Assembly (NCBI RefSeq): GCF_014638845.1
Contig: NZ_BMFP01000009.1
Location: 89,060-153,059 of the forward strand
DNA: 64,000 nucleotides
Source: Pontibacter amylolyticus
GTDB taxonomy: Bacteria; Bacteroidota; Bacteroidia; Cytophagales; Hymenobacteraceae
Direction: 5' to 3'
Within the stretch, counting starts at the first letter, position 1. Each line of letters starts with the position of its first letter. Below, in pieces: positions 17,344-27,017 of the stretch. Made by a program: the position numbers and the translations under genes. The notes under the pieces were generated by a model. That model saw only the letters and a list, made by a program, of their open reading frames with translations. It was not told the origin of the DNA and did no database searches.

Positions 17344-18450
17344 ATGGAGATTACAGCGGCGATTACGAAAAAGAAGGGTGGGGAATTTGTGCTTGAAAAA
17401 GTCGAGCTGGATGAACCACGAAGCAATGAAGTACTGGTAAAAGTAGTGGCAACCGGCATGTGCCACACCGACATGGCTGTACGCGACCAGCAAATGCCAA
17501 CGCCTTTGCCCGTGGTGCTGGGGCATGAAGGCGCAGGTATAGTCGAAGCAGTGGGAGAGGATGTTACCAAAGTGAAACCCGGTGACCGTGTAGTAATGTC
17601 CTTCGGCTCGTGCGGTCATTGCCCGAACTGCCAGAAAGGCTTTCCCGCCTACTGTTACTATATCTTGCCCCTAAATTTCGGAGGCAGCCGGCTCGACGGC
17701 TCACACAGCCTGCACCAGAACGGAAAAGCCCTGAGCAGCAATTTTTTCTCGCAATCCTCTTTCGGCACTTATGCGCTGGCCACTGAACGAAATGTGGTGA
17801 AAGTGCCTAATGATGTTCCATTGGAGATCCTCGGTCCTTTGGGATGCGGCATTCAGACAGGCGCGGGCGCTGTCATGAATAATCTGAACCCGGATGCCGG
17901 ATCAAGTATAGCCATTTTCGGGACCGGAGCCGTGGGTTTGTCTGCCATTATGGCTGCCAACGTGGTCGGTTGCACCACCATCATTGCTGTGGACATAAAC
18001 CAGGAGCGGCTGGAGTTCTCCAAGCAGTGCGGTGCCACGCACACCATCAACAGCAAAGACCAGGACCTGGGTAAAACTCTGGCTCAAATTATGGAGAATG
18101 GGGTAGAGTTCGCTTTCGACACCACCGGCAACATCCAGGTAATAGTGAGTGCGCTCGAATCGCTGGCTTCAAAAGGTGTGTGCGGCATTGTGGGGGTAAC
18201 GCCGCCTGATAAATTCGTGCAACTCGACCCCAACCTCCTGGTTGGGAAAGGGCTTACGCTACGAGGCATCACGGAAGGAGACAGCATTCCGGACATCTTC
18301 ATCCCGCGTCTGATTGCACTCTACCAGCAAGGCAAGTTCCCGTTCGACAAATTGATCAAGGTATATCCTTTCGACCAGATAAACCAAGCGGTGGAAGATT
18401 CTGAAAAAGGCGTTACAGTGAAGCCCGTCATTAAAATCGGAGATCAGTAA
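17344..18450 (+). CDS. Zinc-dependent NAD(P)+ alcohol dehydrogenase (aryl-alcohol type)
   Basis: A 368-residue medium-chain dehydrogenase. Catalytic zinc ligands lie in ATGMCHTDMA and LGHEGAGIVE; the structural zinc loop CGHCPNCQKGFPAYC has all four Cys. The Rossmann motif is IFGTGAVGLSAIMAA (about 193-207), followed by AVDINQERLEF, whose Asp suggests preference for NAD+. The substrate-loop region resembles benzyl/aryl-alcohol dehydrogenases (AreB/XylB-like). It should oxidise primary alcohols to aldehydes in the cytoplasm. No aldehyde dehydrogenase or regulator is adjacent. Confidence 0.88.
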   Translation: MEITAAITKKKGGEFVLEKVELDEPRSNEVLVKVVATGMCHTDMAVRDQQMPTPLPVVLGHEGAGIVEAVGEDVTKVKPGDRVVMSFGSCGHCPNCQKGFPAYCYYILPLNFGGSRLDGSHSLHQNGKALSSNFFSQSSFGTYALATERNVVKVPNDVPLEILGPLGCGIQTGAGAVMNNLNPDAGSSIAIFGTGAVGLSAIMAANVVGCTTIIAVDINQERLEFSKQCGATHTINSKDQDLGKTLAQIMENGVEFAFDTTGNIQVIVSALESLASKGVCGIVGVTPPDKFVQLDPNLLVGKGLTLRGITEGDSIPDIFIPRLIALYQQGKFPFDKLIKVYPFDQINQAVEDSEKGVTVKPVIKIGDQ

Positions 18451-18515
18451 AGCAAGGCGCTATACCTGAGCAAAGCAGATGACTGAGCCTTCGACAAAGT
18501 AGATTTAGCCAAGCT

Positions 18516-19133
18516 TTACTGTACCCGGTAATTGACTAGCTCATAGCGCCGCATCAGCTTGTCGGAGTCGGCGTAGTACCAGTCCGTCCGGATCATGCCA
18601 ATTTCAGGAGTCACGTATTCTTTCACCCACGTAGTGCTCAGAGCGGAGGATGCTTTTTGTTCGGTTTGCCTTTCAAAGCTGAACTCAATCGCCTGGCTCG
18701 CGTGAGATGAATTAGGCACCTCCACCAGGCCCGGCGCTCTTCTGTGGTAAATCCATAAGGTATAGTTCGGGTATTGATACCCGTATGCTATACCGGACAT
18801 TTCTGGACTAGGGTACGTGATATACTGCTCTCTGGCATCCTTTCGATAGTGCACATAGCCGTCTTTGTCATTCCGAACAATCATGCCGTTATTTAGTATG
18901 TACCAGGTGGTTTTATGGATCAATGTGTCTTTTACCACCTGTCGTCTGAACGAGCTGGTTGACAAGACTTTGCCATCCGAAGTATACTCGATGACATCAT
19001 ACACCCATTCATTGCCAACCTGCAGCGGAATGACGGCTTCTACAGGTTCTATTACTTCTTCTTTATCACAAGAAAACAGGAACAGTAATAAACAGAAGAG
19101 GGCGTTGGCTCTGAATAAATGCTTTCGTTTCAT
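18516..19133 (-). CDS. Lipoprotein of unknown function
   Basis: About 205 residues. The signal (MKRKHLFRANALFCLLLFLFSC) ends in a lipobox, and the mature chain begins with DKEEVIEPVEAVIPLQVGNEWVYDV. The phrase VGNEWVY followed by repeated Trp/Tyr-rich strands is common in surface lipoproteins of Bacteroidota whose role is unknown. The frame extends to 19181, but the signal sequence fixes the start at 19133. It converges on the alcohol dehydrogenase gene. Confidence 0.72.
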   Translation of the reverse strand: MKRKHLFRANALFCLLLFLFSCDKEEVIEPVEAVIPLQVGNEWVYDVIEYTSDGKVLSTSSFRRQVVKDTLIHKTTWYILNNGMIVRNDKDGYVHYRKDAREQYITYPSPEMSGIAYGYQYPNYTLWIYHRRAPGLVEVPNSSHASQAIEFSFERQTEQKASSALSTTWVKEYVTPEIGMIRTDWYYADSDKLMRRYELVNYRVQ

Positions 19134-19221
19134 GGGCTTTCTTTTAAATGCATGATACCCATAATCGCCGAAACGTTGCACGTTCCATTAAATAATATTG
19201 TAAAATTTAGATATTTATTGC

Positions 19222-22122
19222 TTAACGCGCGCAAATGCCCCGGTACGGACAGTACTGGCAAATCTCCAGTTCCTTCGTTTTCCGGATGACCTCTTTCGGG
19301 TCGAGCAGTTCCTGTACAAAGCGGGTGAGCAAGGCCTCAGATGCTGTGATAAAATCCTGGCCGGTAGCCTGTTCAAACGGAAAGTCAGCGGTGAGCACAC
19401 CGGCGTCGAGGTTGCGGAACGACAGTATACCTGACTTGGGTACGATTCGCGCCGGGTCCATATGACTGGCATTACGAAGCAAGAGCCCCGGCTTTTGCTG
19501 CAGGTTGCGCTGCAAAATGTACTCGTAGAGCCACAACTGCCGGGCTTTGTCATACCTGGGCGAGGTGATAAAATGCAGGGCCACATCATCCGGCTTCACG
19601 TTCACCTGGTTGCGCTCCACCTTGCCGGTCTTGTAGTCGATCACGCGGAGCTCGGCGCCTTTCAGGTCGATACGGTCGGCTTTGCCTGCCACCTTCACAG
19701 GTATAAGCTCATCGCCCACCAGCACCTCGAGTGTGGTTTCCAGCTGTTCCTCAAGGCGCAATACGTAGAGCGGCAGTTCATCCTCTGAGTTTAGCAAACT
19801 CTCCAGGTACTTTTCGAGCACCTGCACGGCCACTTTGAACAGCAGAAAGTTCATGCCGCGCTCCGGACTGGCGCCGCGCGTTACTTTCCTGAATTCTTCT
19901 TCCACTTTGGCCGGTAAGGCCTGCAGCATCTGCTCCACATGCTGCTTCTCGATCGGCTGTCCGTTTTGCTCGAATGGCCGGAAAAAATCCTCGAGCACCT
20001 GGTGCACGATGGTACCGAACTGGTCTGCTCCAAGCTGCTCCTCCACCTCATCAATTTCTCTGATCTTGGCAATGCGGCTGAAATAATACTGCAGTGAGCA
20101 GTTGATGTACATGTTCAGGTGCGAAGGGTAGAGGCCACGCTTCAGCTCCTGTCGCAGTTGCTCCAGCGTCTGGGCGTCTTTGTGGATGACAATATCCTCG
20201 TCGTATTTTTTCTGGTCGCGCAACTCCACGGTGGCCGTCAGGTCGCGGAACTTGATCTTCGGGTTACGCAGCGCCAGGTCGTTTTGCAACTGCAGGATAA
20301 AGCGGCTTTTCTCGCCCGAGCCATAGGTGTCGGAGGGAAGTACATAAAGCAGGTTTACGTTCTTGGCCCGCTGCAGCAGGCGGTAAAAATTGTAGGCCAT
20401 GGCGCCTTCGGTTTCGGCATAAGTAGGCAGGCCAAACTGCTTGAGCACATCAAAAGGCATCAGTGACTCATGACGCTTCGGAGCTGGCAGTGTATTCTCA
20501 TTCACCGACAGGATGATCAGATTCTCAAAGTCGAGTGCACGGGTCTCCAGCATACCCATGATCTGTAAATCCGAGATGGGCTCCCCGCTGAAAGGCAGGC
20601 GTTGTCGGGCGATCAGTTCGTTGAGGAATTTGCGGAAACTGCGTACCGATATCTTCTGTTCCCGGCAGTCGAAGATTGTATCGAGGCGCTTGACGATGGT
20701 ATAGAAAATGTAGAGGTACTCGGTTTCGATGGTGCTGGGCTGGTGACTGTACATTTTGTGTAGCAGGTCGATCAGCTGGTATAGCGAGGCGATGATGTCA
20801 TCGCAGTCGCGCCAGGACTTGAACAGCACTTCGAAGAGTGGCTCGTGCTTGCCCATCTTCAGCAAATCATTGGCCGTTATCAGCACACGGTTATCCTGCA
20901 CGATCTGGTCCAGCACACGCTGCACAAAACCGTGGAACTCCTGCTTGTCGGCTTGCTCGTTCAGGTATAGCTCATACCTTCGGATGAAAGGGTGGGAGAG
21001 CAGCTTGGTCACCGTGAGGTGATGGTACTGGTATACCTTGTAGCCCGACTCCTGCAGCTGGGTCACGCCCGTAAGGTGCACATCAAACAGCAGGTCGATC
21101 AGGTTGTAGAGCGGCGTGCCTTTAAAGCTGAGTCCCATCGTCACATTGTAGTTGGGGACCTCGTTCGGTATAGAGTGCAATACCGGAAGCAGGAGTGTTT
21201 CGTCGGGCAATACCACGGCTACCTGTGCGTGCTTGTCGCATGAGCGGATCTCCTGAATCAGCTGACCCGCCAGTTTGCCCTGCATGCTCGCGTTGGCCAC
21301 CCCGATTACGTTGATCTCTTTTTCGTCAGTCAGCAACATGTTTTGCTGCCAGCGCCAGTCCGGCAGATTCCAGGTGCTCTTATACCTTCGAAGGAAGCTA
21401 CCGGCCCGGTTAGGCGTTCCCTCCTCCATGTAAAAGTCGTCGGAGTCAAAGAGCACTTCGGCCTTGTTATGTTTGAGCAGCGTCCGGATGATCTTTTCCT
21501 CTGAACTGGTGAGGGCGTTGAGACCAATAAAAAGGTATTGGGCACATTCAGGCGACTTGGCCAGTTGCTCAATGTTATCGGCTACCATCTTGAAAGCCAT
21601 CCCTGTGTAGGCCTGCTTACGCTCCTCCAGGTGGTCTTTCAGGTTATGGTAGGTTTTCTCGATGTTGTCCCAAAGGCTGAAGTATTTTTTAACGGCGGGC
21701 GTCAATTCCTTGCCGAGGTGCGCCGGGTCCCAGCGCTCCAGGGCTTTGGCCTCACTCACATAATCAAACAGCTTGGCAGTATCCACCAGGTTCTGGTCGA
21801 TGCGGCTAAAGTCGTCGAGCAGAGTGCCTCCCCAGGTAATAAACTGGTCGAAGTCGAGGTTCGGGTCCTGCTCACGCATCAGGTCGTAGAGCTCGAGCTG
21901 CAGATTGATCGGCTCCAGCACATCCACTTTGGCCAGCTTGGTGATGAAGTCCTCCATACCCGACACCTCCGGCGACCAGATCGGTTCGGGAGCGGCCTGC
22001 GCCAGAGCATTCTTGAAAAAGAAACTCGCACGACGCGACGGCAGCACAATGCACAGCTCGCTGATGTTCTCTTTGTACTTCTCGTATACGTATTTTGCCG
22101 CTAGCTCAAGAAAGGTCTGCAC
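19222..22122 (-). CDS. addB: AddB-like PD-(D/E)XK nuclease, inactive-helicase subunit
   Basis: A 966-residue protein. The N-terminal part has a degenerate helicase fold (CIVLPSRRASFFFKNAL in place of Walker A). The C-terminal domain is a RecB-like nuclease with LRVIDYKTGK. Four Cys (INCSLQYYF near residue 676 and CQYCPYRGIC at the C-terminus) match the iron-sulphur staple of AddB. With the AddA-like helicase-nuclease encoded upstream it should form the complex that resects double-strand breaks and loads RecA. Two small unrelated genes lie between them. The domain order is the evidence; strict orthology to Bacillus AddB is inferred. Confidence 0.82.
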   Translation of the reverse strand: MQTFLELAAKYVYEKYKENISELCIVLPSRRASFFFKNALAQAAPEPIWSPEVSGMEDFITKLAKVDVLEPINLQLELYDLMREQDPNLDFDQFITWGGTLLDDFSRIDQNLVDTAKLFDYVSEAKALERWDPAHLGKELTPAVKKYFSLWDNIEKTYHNLKDHLEERKQAYTGMAFKMVADNIEQLAKSPECAQYLFIGLNALTSSEEKIIRTLLKHNKAEVLFDSDDFYMEEGTPNRAGSFLRRYKSTWNLPDWRWQQNMLLTDEKEINVIGVANASMQGKLAGQLIQEIRSCDKHAQVAVVLPDETLLLPVLHSIPNEVPNYNVTMGLSFKGTPLYNLIDLLFDVHLTGVTQLQESGYKVYQYHHLTVTKLLSHPFIRRYELYLNEQADKQEFHGFVQRVLDQIVQDNRVLITANDLLKMGKHEPLFEVLFKSWRDCDDIIASLYQLIDLLHKMYSHQPSTIETEYLYIFYTIVKRLDTIFDCREQKISVRSFRKFLNELIARQRLPFSGEPISDLQIMGMLETRALDFENLIILSVNENTLPAPKRHESLMPFDVLKQFGLPTYAETEGAMAYNFYRLLQRAKNVNLLYVLPSDTYGSGEKSRFILQLQNDLALRNPKIKFRDLTATVELRDQKKYDEDIVIHKDAQTLEQLRQELKRGLYPSHLNMYINCSLQYYFSRIAKIREIDEVEEQLGADQFGTIVHQVLEDFFRPFEQNGQPIEKQHVEQMLQALPAKVEEEFRKVTRGASPERGMNFLLFKVAVQVLEKYLESLLNSEDELPLYVLRLEEQLETTLEVLVGDELIPVKVAGKADRIDLKGAELRVIDYKTGKVERNQVNVKPDDVALHFITSPRYDKARQLWLYEYILQRNLQQKPGLLLRNASHMDPARIVPKSGILSFRNLDAGVLTADFPFEQATGQDFITASEALLTRFVQELLDPKEVIRKTKELEICQYCPYRGICAR

Positions 22123-22283
22123 TTTGTTATGGAGTGATTTAGTGAATGAGTGATGGAGTGAATTATTAAATTTTGTTGAAGGTTCAATTGTTGAATGGTT
22201 AAATTGTTAGTGCTCGATTCGGATATGACGCTACCTGTCCTTACTGCTTATTCAACTTTCTAACTTTCTGACTTCTAAACTTT

Positions 22284-22706
22284 CTAACTTAATACATTTC
22301 CTTTTTCATCCATCGGGAGGAAAGGATTGTAGGCGATCTCCCAGAGGTTGTCGTCCGGGTCAGCGATGTAACTACTGTAGCCTCCCCAAAAAACCTTTTC
22401 CGGCTGTTTGAGCACACGGGCGCCTTTGCCGGCAAGCGCTGCTACCAGGTCATCTACTTCCTTTTCAGAGCGAACATCATAAGCCAGCGAAAAACTTTTA
22501 AAGCCTTTGCCATCCGCTTCCAATCCGGCGTCGTCTGCCAGCGATTCCTGTGGGAACAGGGCCAACTGCAGGCCATTCAGTTGAAAGAAGATGATGCTCT
22601 CTGTGCTGCTCTCCAGCGGTTGCCAGCCAAACACCTGCTGGTAAAATTCCCTCGACCGCTGCAGATTCCGGACGCCTAGTGTAATAAGTGTAATTCTCTG
22701 TTCCAT
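22284..22706 (-). CDS. VOC-superfamily (glyoxalase/bleomycin resistance-like) protein
   Basis: A 140-residue protein with the paired beta-alpha-beta-beta-beta modules of the vicinal oxygen chelate fold (ITLITLGVRNLQRSREFYQQVFGW and AGKGARVLKQPEKVFWGGYSSYIADPDDNLWEIAYN). The C-terminal Glu in DNLWEIAYN is a usual metal ligand, and His is absent from the N-terminal strand, so metal binding is uncertain. Substrate unknown. It lies between the two Add subunit genes and may simply share their transcript. Confidence 0.8.
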   Translation of the reverse strand: MEQRITLITLGVRNLQRSREFYQQVFGWQPLESSTESIIFFQLNGLQLALFPQESLADDAGLEADGKGFKSFSLAYDVRSEKEVDDLVAALAGKGARVLKQPEKVFWGGYSSYIADPDDNLWEIAYNPFLPMDEKGNVLS

Positions 22707-22748
22707 AATTTTCCTCTTTCTCTTTCCAGCTAATTTCTATTCTGCCTG

Positions 22749-22780
22749 CTATACCTATACCTATACCTATACCTATACCT
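22749..22780. repeat. Tandem hexamer (CTATAC), 5.3 copies
   Basis: CTATAC is repeated five times plus two bases in the 82-base spacer between the DUF4287 and VOC genes. The unit is the core of the genome-wide octamer CTATACCT, so this looks like local expansion of that word. Confidence 0.95.
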
Positions 22781-22788
22781 GCTCTACC

Positions 22789-23343
22789 TTACCTGGCTTC
22801 TTCGTAGGCCGCTTTCAACCAGCCGATCAGTTCGGCATCGACCTCCTCTGCATGTTGCAGTTTCACACGATGCGTGCACATGGCATTGAAACTGCCTGAC
22901 TTTTCGAGTCTGCCTTCCGGTTCGCGGCCTTTCAGGTTAATGCCCACGTCTAGCCTGGTTTTAGTGGAAGGCTGGATCAGGGCAAACTGCTTTTTGCTGC
23001 GCACACTCACGTAGGCGGTTTTAGGAGCCAGCTCTACGTCAGTACCCAACAGCTTTAGCTGCGCCACAAGCGCTTCGTAGATAGGTTGCAGCTGCTCTTT
23101 GCCTTTGTACTGCTTCACCACCAGGTCCTCCGGATTTTCTGCTGAACCCGCGTCCGTTCCTTTGGCTTTGAGGGCCACCATGTTAGCGAAGCCATGCGTG
23201 AAGTTGTGTTCCGACTTCAGGTAATTCAGTATCTCGCCATGCTTATGCAAACCGGTGTCCTGCACAATTTTGATCCATTCTGCGAGTGACTTCCCTGTGT
23301 TCTTCTCCAGGTTGTCGATCATGGTTTGCGCTGCTTTGTCCAT
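22789..23343 (-). CDS. DUF4287-DUF5655 protein
   Basis: A 184-residue soluble protein. Residues 1-60 (KNTGKSLAEWIKIVQDTGLHKHGEILNYLKSEHNFTHGFANMVAL) match DUF4287 and the C-terminal half (LQPIYEALVAQLKLLG to LIGWLKAAYEEAR) matches the DUF5655/DUF1801-like fold that is often annotated as a transport protein without proof. It contains VSVRSKKQFALIQPSTKTRLDVGINLKG. Function unknown. Located between the AddA and AddB genes on the same strand. Confidence 0.75.
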   Translation of the reverse strand: MDKAAQTMIDNLEKNTGKSLAEWIKIVQDTGLHKHGEILNYLKSEHNFTHGFANMVALKAKGTDAGSAENPEDLVVKQYKGKEQLQPIYEALVAQLKLLGTDVELAPKTAYVSVRSKKQFALIQPSTKTRLDVGINLKGREPEGRLEKSGSFNAMCTHRVKLQHAEEVDAELIGWLKAAYEEAR

Positions 23344-23443
23344 GTTGTTATTTAATATTTAATGAAAAGTGAGTAATGAATAATGATTGTTCGAGTTATG
23401 ACTAAAGAGTAATTCTTCATTAATCAATACTCATTATACCTTC

Positions 23444-26400
23444 CTAAAGCGCCAAGCCTATCTGTTGGCTTTTGCTGCCGTAAGACCATTCGTATAGCTC
23501 TTCTGTATCGAAGTAGTAGAGCAGGCATTTTACTTTTTCATAGCCCAATTGCTTGAAGCGCACGGCGTAGTGATCGAGCTTGTTGCGGTGCTCTTCCTGG
23601 GGTGGCGGCAGTTTGAATTCAAGCAGCACCACCTGATCGCCGTCGAATACCACCCGGTCGGGTTTGTAGAGGTAGGCGCGGGCATCAAGCAGTTCCTTTT
23701 CGTGCTCTACGATCACTTTTTCCGAAAAGTAATGGCTGATCTTTGGGTGGTTTACGACTTCCTGCAAACGCTCTTTCAGTGCGAGTTTATCACGGTCGCT
23801 GATGATGCCCTGGTAGACCATCTGCCGCAGCACATCGTCGAGTTGCGCGGCAGTCAGGATGCGGGAGAGGGCGTAGTGCAGCTTTTTGTTCTGGATGCGC
23901 TGCTCGGTCTGCGTCTCGAAGTCGAACACGTTGTTGGCATGCTGCTTAAGCTGCAGCCGTTGCGCCCAGTCATTTGTCTGCAGGTAATCCAGGGTATAGA
24001 CTGGCCCGATTTCACGGCTGCCGCTATCCTGTTTTGTTTGTTGCCCTGCGTATACCTGGTAGCACAGCTTGCCAGGCTCCCACAGGTTTTCCGCCACCAG
24101 GTAGCGGTATAGCAGATGACTCACGTTTTTGGCTGTTCCTTCCAGCGCCTTCAGTGCTTTTCGCTCTTCCAGCAAATCCTTCCCGTTGCCGATCAGGTAT
24201 AGCCTGTCCTTCGGGCGGGTGAGCGCCACGTACAGCATGTTCAGGTTTTCAATAAAGGTCTTCTCGATCTCGGTATTGTATTGCCCGGCCAGCTCGGTAT
24301 GCTCCAGTTTGGAGCTGATATTCACCGCCACGCTACGCAACTTGCCCATCACCTTGTTGTCGTCCGACAAACGGCTCCACATCAGGGCCCTTGTCTGCGG
24401 TTCGGTACTCCAGTCGGCAAACGGAACAATCACGATCGGGTAGGCGAGCCCTTTGGCCTTGTGAATGCTGGTGATGGTGATGGCGTTGCGGTCTTTGGGT
24501 GTGTTGATACTCAGTTTCTCTTTCTGCACATCCCAATAAGCCAGGAAGTTGTTCAGGTTGTTGCTGTTCTTCAGGCTGTACTCCAGTACCAGGTCCAGGA
24601 AGCGAAACAGGTACTCGCATTCGTTGTTATGCCCCAGCAAATTGAAAATGCGGATCAGCTGCTCGGTCAGCTCATAGATCGATAGGTTACCCGTCTCGCG
24701 CTCTTTCACATCAAAACCAACTTCCCGCAGGTAGTCAAAGAACAGCTGCCGATCCGTCTGGTTGGAAATGCGAGCGATCGTCTGGGCCAGTTCCGTAGTG
24801 GGCACCTTGCCCTGCGTAACGGTATAGATCAGGTATAGCGCTTCAGATTTCGCCAGGGTATCGTTCGGCCGGTTAAACACCCGGAACATGGCAATGATCA
24901 GGTTGATCACTTCGGCAAACTGCAGCGACAGAGAGTCCTGAGAAATGATATCGTACTGCTTTTCCTTCAGGAAATTGGCGATCAGTTTACTCTTGGCGTT
25001 CGTGCGGCACAGCACGGCCATGTCCTTCAGGGTATAGCCATCGGCCAAACCTTGACGGACCAGCTCAATCACCATGTTCAGCGTACTGGCGTCGTAGCTC
25101 AGTTCCTGCTCGTGGGTATAGTCATCATAAAATACTTCGGTGCGGACGCAGCTGCTCAGGTCGTATTTGTAGTTCAGATCGTCGGGGTAAGTGAACATGA
25201 TCTGTACATGCCCGCCAGACTTGCCTGATGCAGGTGCTTCCTGCACAAACTTGTCGTCGTAGATGGAGGTGAAGGTGCCGTATACCTTGTGTTGCTCGCT
25301 GAAGAAAGTGAATAGCTTGTTATTGAATTCGATGATCTCGCGACGGCTCCGGAAATTCTGCTGCAGCACATCAGGGGCCAGGTTCTCCCGCACCGACTCG
25401 TAGCGCTCCCGGATCATGTGGCCGTGACGTCGGTTTTCGTAGAGCAGGTGCGTGTTGTTTTTGTAAAGGTGCAGGATCTGCTCCATTTCCCCGCCGCGCC
25501 AGCGGTAGATCGCCTGCTTGGCATCGCCCACCACCATGCTAAAGTGCCCCGAGGCCAGCGCATTATCGACGAGCGGCAGCAGGTTGTTCCATTGGAGGAC
25601 CGAGGTGTCCTGAAACTCATCGATCAGGATGTGGTTGTACTTCTCACCGAGTCGCTCATAGATAAAGGGCACCGGTTCCTTCAGCACAATGTCGATAATG
25701 CGCTTGTTGAACTCCGAAATATGCACAGTGTTACGGTCAAGCTTGATCTCCTGCAGGCATTTCTCCAGCTCGTTCAGCACCGACACCTTATATAAGTGCG
25801 GCACCACCGCCGAGATCAGGGTGAAGGTACCCGCATACTGTTCCTTTATCGACTCTATGTTATTATAAAGATCCGTGAGCAATTGCCGGATGCCATTGAT
25901 CTGGTTTTTAGTGGCCGTAGAAGCTTTGCCGGCATACCATTTCTCTTCCTCCACCGTCTGACGGGCGTAGTTATTCCCGTAAGTAAGGTCAGCTTCGCGG
26001 TTGAACTTGGTAAAATAGCCATAGAGCCCCCGATTGCCCTGGTAAAAGTCACAAGGGGAGAGTCCGGCCTGGTCGATGGCTTGCAGCGCTTTGCCCGCAT
26101 CCTCCTGCAGGGCGGCCAGTATACCTTCCTGAAGTGTTTTGAGCTGCTTCCGGATCTCCCTGAAGTCCTCTAAAGTCAGTCCCTGCAAGTCTGTCACCGC
26201 TTCGTATACCTGTTCGTTCAGCAGGTTTTTGGCAAATTCAGCCAGGTCATCGGCCAGGGTGTTCCAACTGCGGCCTTCGCGGGCTTTGTCCAGCGCGTAC
26301 TGTTCGAGCGTCTCCGACAGCAGGTCGTCTTTGCGGTTGCTCACCTTGTCCAGCAGCAGTTGCACGGCAGTGCTGACCAGCGTCTGCGAATCCAGGTCCA

Positions 26401-26842
26401 CTTCAAAGTTATAGGGTATGTTCAGCTCCTTCGTAAAGGCCTGCACGATCTTGTTGACAAAGCTGTCGATGGTGCTGACAGAAAAGTCGCTGTAATTGTA
26501 CAGAATTTGGGTAAACAGGCGCCCGGCTCGTTGCCGGATCAGCTCTTTTTCAAAGCGCTCCTCCGGGTGCCGATCCTGCAATTCAGCGGTGATCTTGTCC
26601 AATAAATCTTCGCTCTTCAGCAGTTCCCCTCCACTTAGGTTAGGGTCATTAAAGTTCCGCAGTGCCCCCAGAATGCGCTCCTTCATTTCGGCGGCGGCAT
26701 CGTTGGTAAAGGTAATGGCCAGGATGGAGCGGTAGTAGTCCGGATCTGTGCTATGCAGCGCGAGTTTCAGGTATTCCTTGGTCAGGGTATAGGTTTTACC
26801 GGAACCTGCTGAGGAAGAGAGTATCTTGAAGTTTGGCGACAT
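23444..26842 (-). CDS. addA: AddA-like UvrD helicase with PD-(D/E)XK nuclease domain
   Basis: A 1132-residue helicase-nuclease. Walker A is SSSAGSGKT at the extreme N-terminus (about 7-15), then TFTNDAAAEM, Walker B DEFQDTS, and GDAKQAIYRWRGGE. Later SF1A motifs include TITSIHKAKGLAYPIVIVPF and VALTRPKDRLYL. The C-terminal RecB-type nuclease has YKPDRVVFDGDQVVLLEFK. The frame is open to 27076, but that would overlap the upstream gene by 59 bases and add 78 residues of foreign sequence, including a terminator hairpin; the Met at 26842 (MSPNFKILSSSAGSG) is therefore the start. It partners the AddB-like protein in double-strand break processing. Confidence 0.87.
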   Translation of the reverse strand: MSPNFKILSSSAGSGKTYTLTKEYLKLALHSTDPDYYRSILAITFTNDAAAEMKERILGALRNFNDPNLSGGELLKSEDLLDKITAELQDRHPEERFEKELIRQRAGRLFTQILYNYSDFSVSTIDSFVNKIVQAFTKELNIPYNFEVDLDSQTLVSTAVQLLLDKVSNRKDDLLSETLEQYALDKAREGRSWNTLADDLAEFAKNLLNEQVYEAVTDLQGLTLEDFREIRKQLKTLQEGILAALQEDAGKALQAIDQAGLSPCDFYQGNRGLYGYFTKFNREADLTYGNNYARQTVEEEKWYAGKASTATKNQINGIRQLLTDLYNNIESIKEQYAGTFTLISAVVPHLYKVSVLNELEKCLQEIKLDRNTVHISEFNKRIIDIVLKEPVPFIYERLGEKYNHILIDEFQDTSVLQWNNLLPLVDNALASGHFSMVVGDAKQAIYRWRGGEMEQILHLYKNNTHLLYENRRHGHMIRERYESVRENLAPDVLQQNFRSRREIIEFNNKLFTFFSEQHKVYGTFTSIYDDKFVQEAPASGKSGGHVQIMFTYPDDLNYKYDLSSCVRTEVFYDDYTHEQELSYDASTLNMVIELVRQGLADGYTLKDMAVLCRTNAKSKLIANFLKEKQYDIISQDSLSLQFAEVINLIIAMFRVFNRPNDTLAKSEALYLIYTVTQGKVPTTELAQTIARISNQTDRQLFFDYLREVGFDVKERETGNLSIYELTEQLIRIFNLLGHNNECEYLFRFLDLVLEYSLKNSNNLNNFLAYWDVQKEKLSINTPKDRNAITITSIHKAKGLAYPIVIVPFADWSTEPQTRALMWSRLSDDNKVMGKLRSVAVNISSKLEHTELAGQYNTEIEKTFIENLNMLYVALTRPKDRLYLIGNGKDLLEERKALKALEGTAKNVSHLLYRYLVAENLWEPGKLCYQVYAGQQTKQDSGSREIGPVYTLDYLQTNDWAQRLQLKQHANNVFDFETQTEQRIQNKKLHYALSRILTAAQLDDVLRQMVYQGIISDRDKLALKERLQEVVNHPKISHYFSEKVIVEHEKELLDARAYLYKPDRVVFDGDQVVLLEFKLPPPQEEHRNKLDHYAVRFKQLGYEKVKCLLYYFDTEELYEWSYGSKSQQIGLAL

Positions 26843-26957
26843 AGCGGACGGCGTTAAACGGGATTCTAAAGATACATTTCCTGTGTGGCTTATGCCAGAG
26901 CCAGGGTTTAAAATAATAGGTGCCCCAAGCAAGTGTTTGTCGGTCAGGGTATAAAAT

Positions 26958-26990
26958 ACAAAAAGCTCCCCCGCCTGCGCGAAGGAGCCA
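26958..26990 (-). terminator. Hairpin terminator of the gene at 27018-27554
   Basis: On the minus strand GGCTCC is followed by a 13-base loop region and GGGAGC, then TTTTTG. It lies about 28 bases after the upstream gene's stop and before the AddA start, separating the two transcripts. Confidence 0.65.
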
Positions 26991-27017
26991 GTTGCCTTTC
27001 TAAGTTTTAGTAGAGGG

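Noticed and set aside
22749..22780. Tandem CTATAC copies as a CRISPR-like array
   Set aside because: Units are six bases with no spacers; no cas genes in the window.
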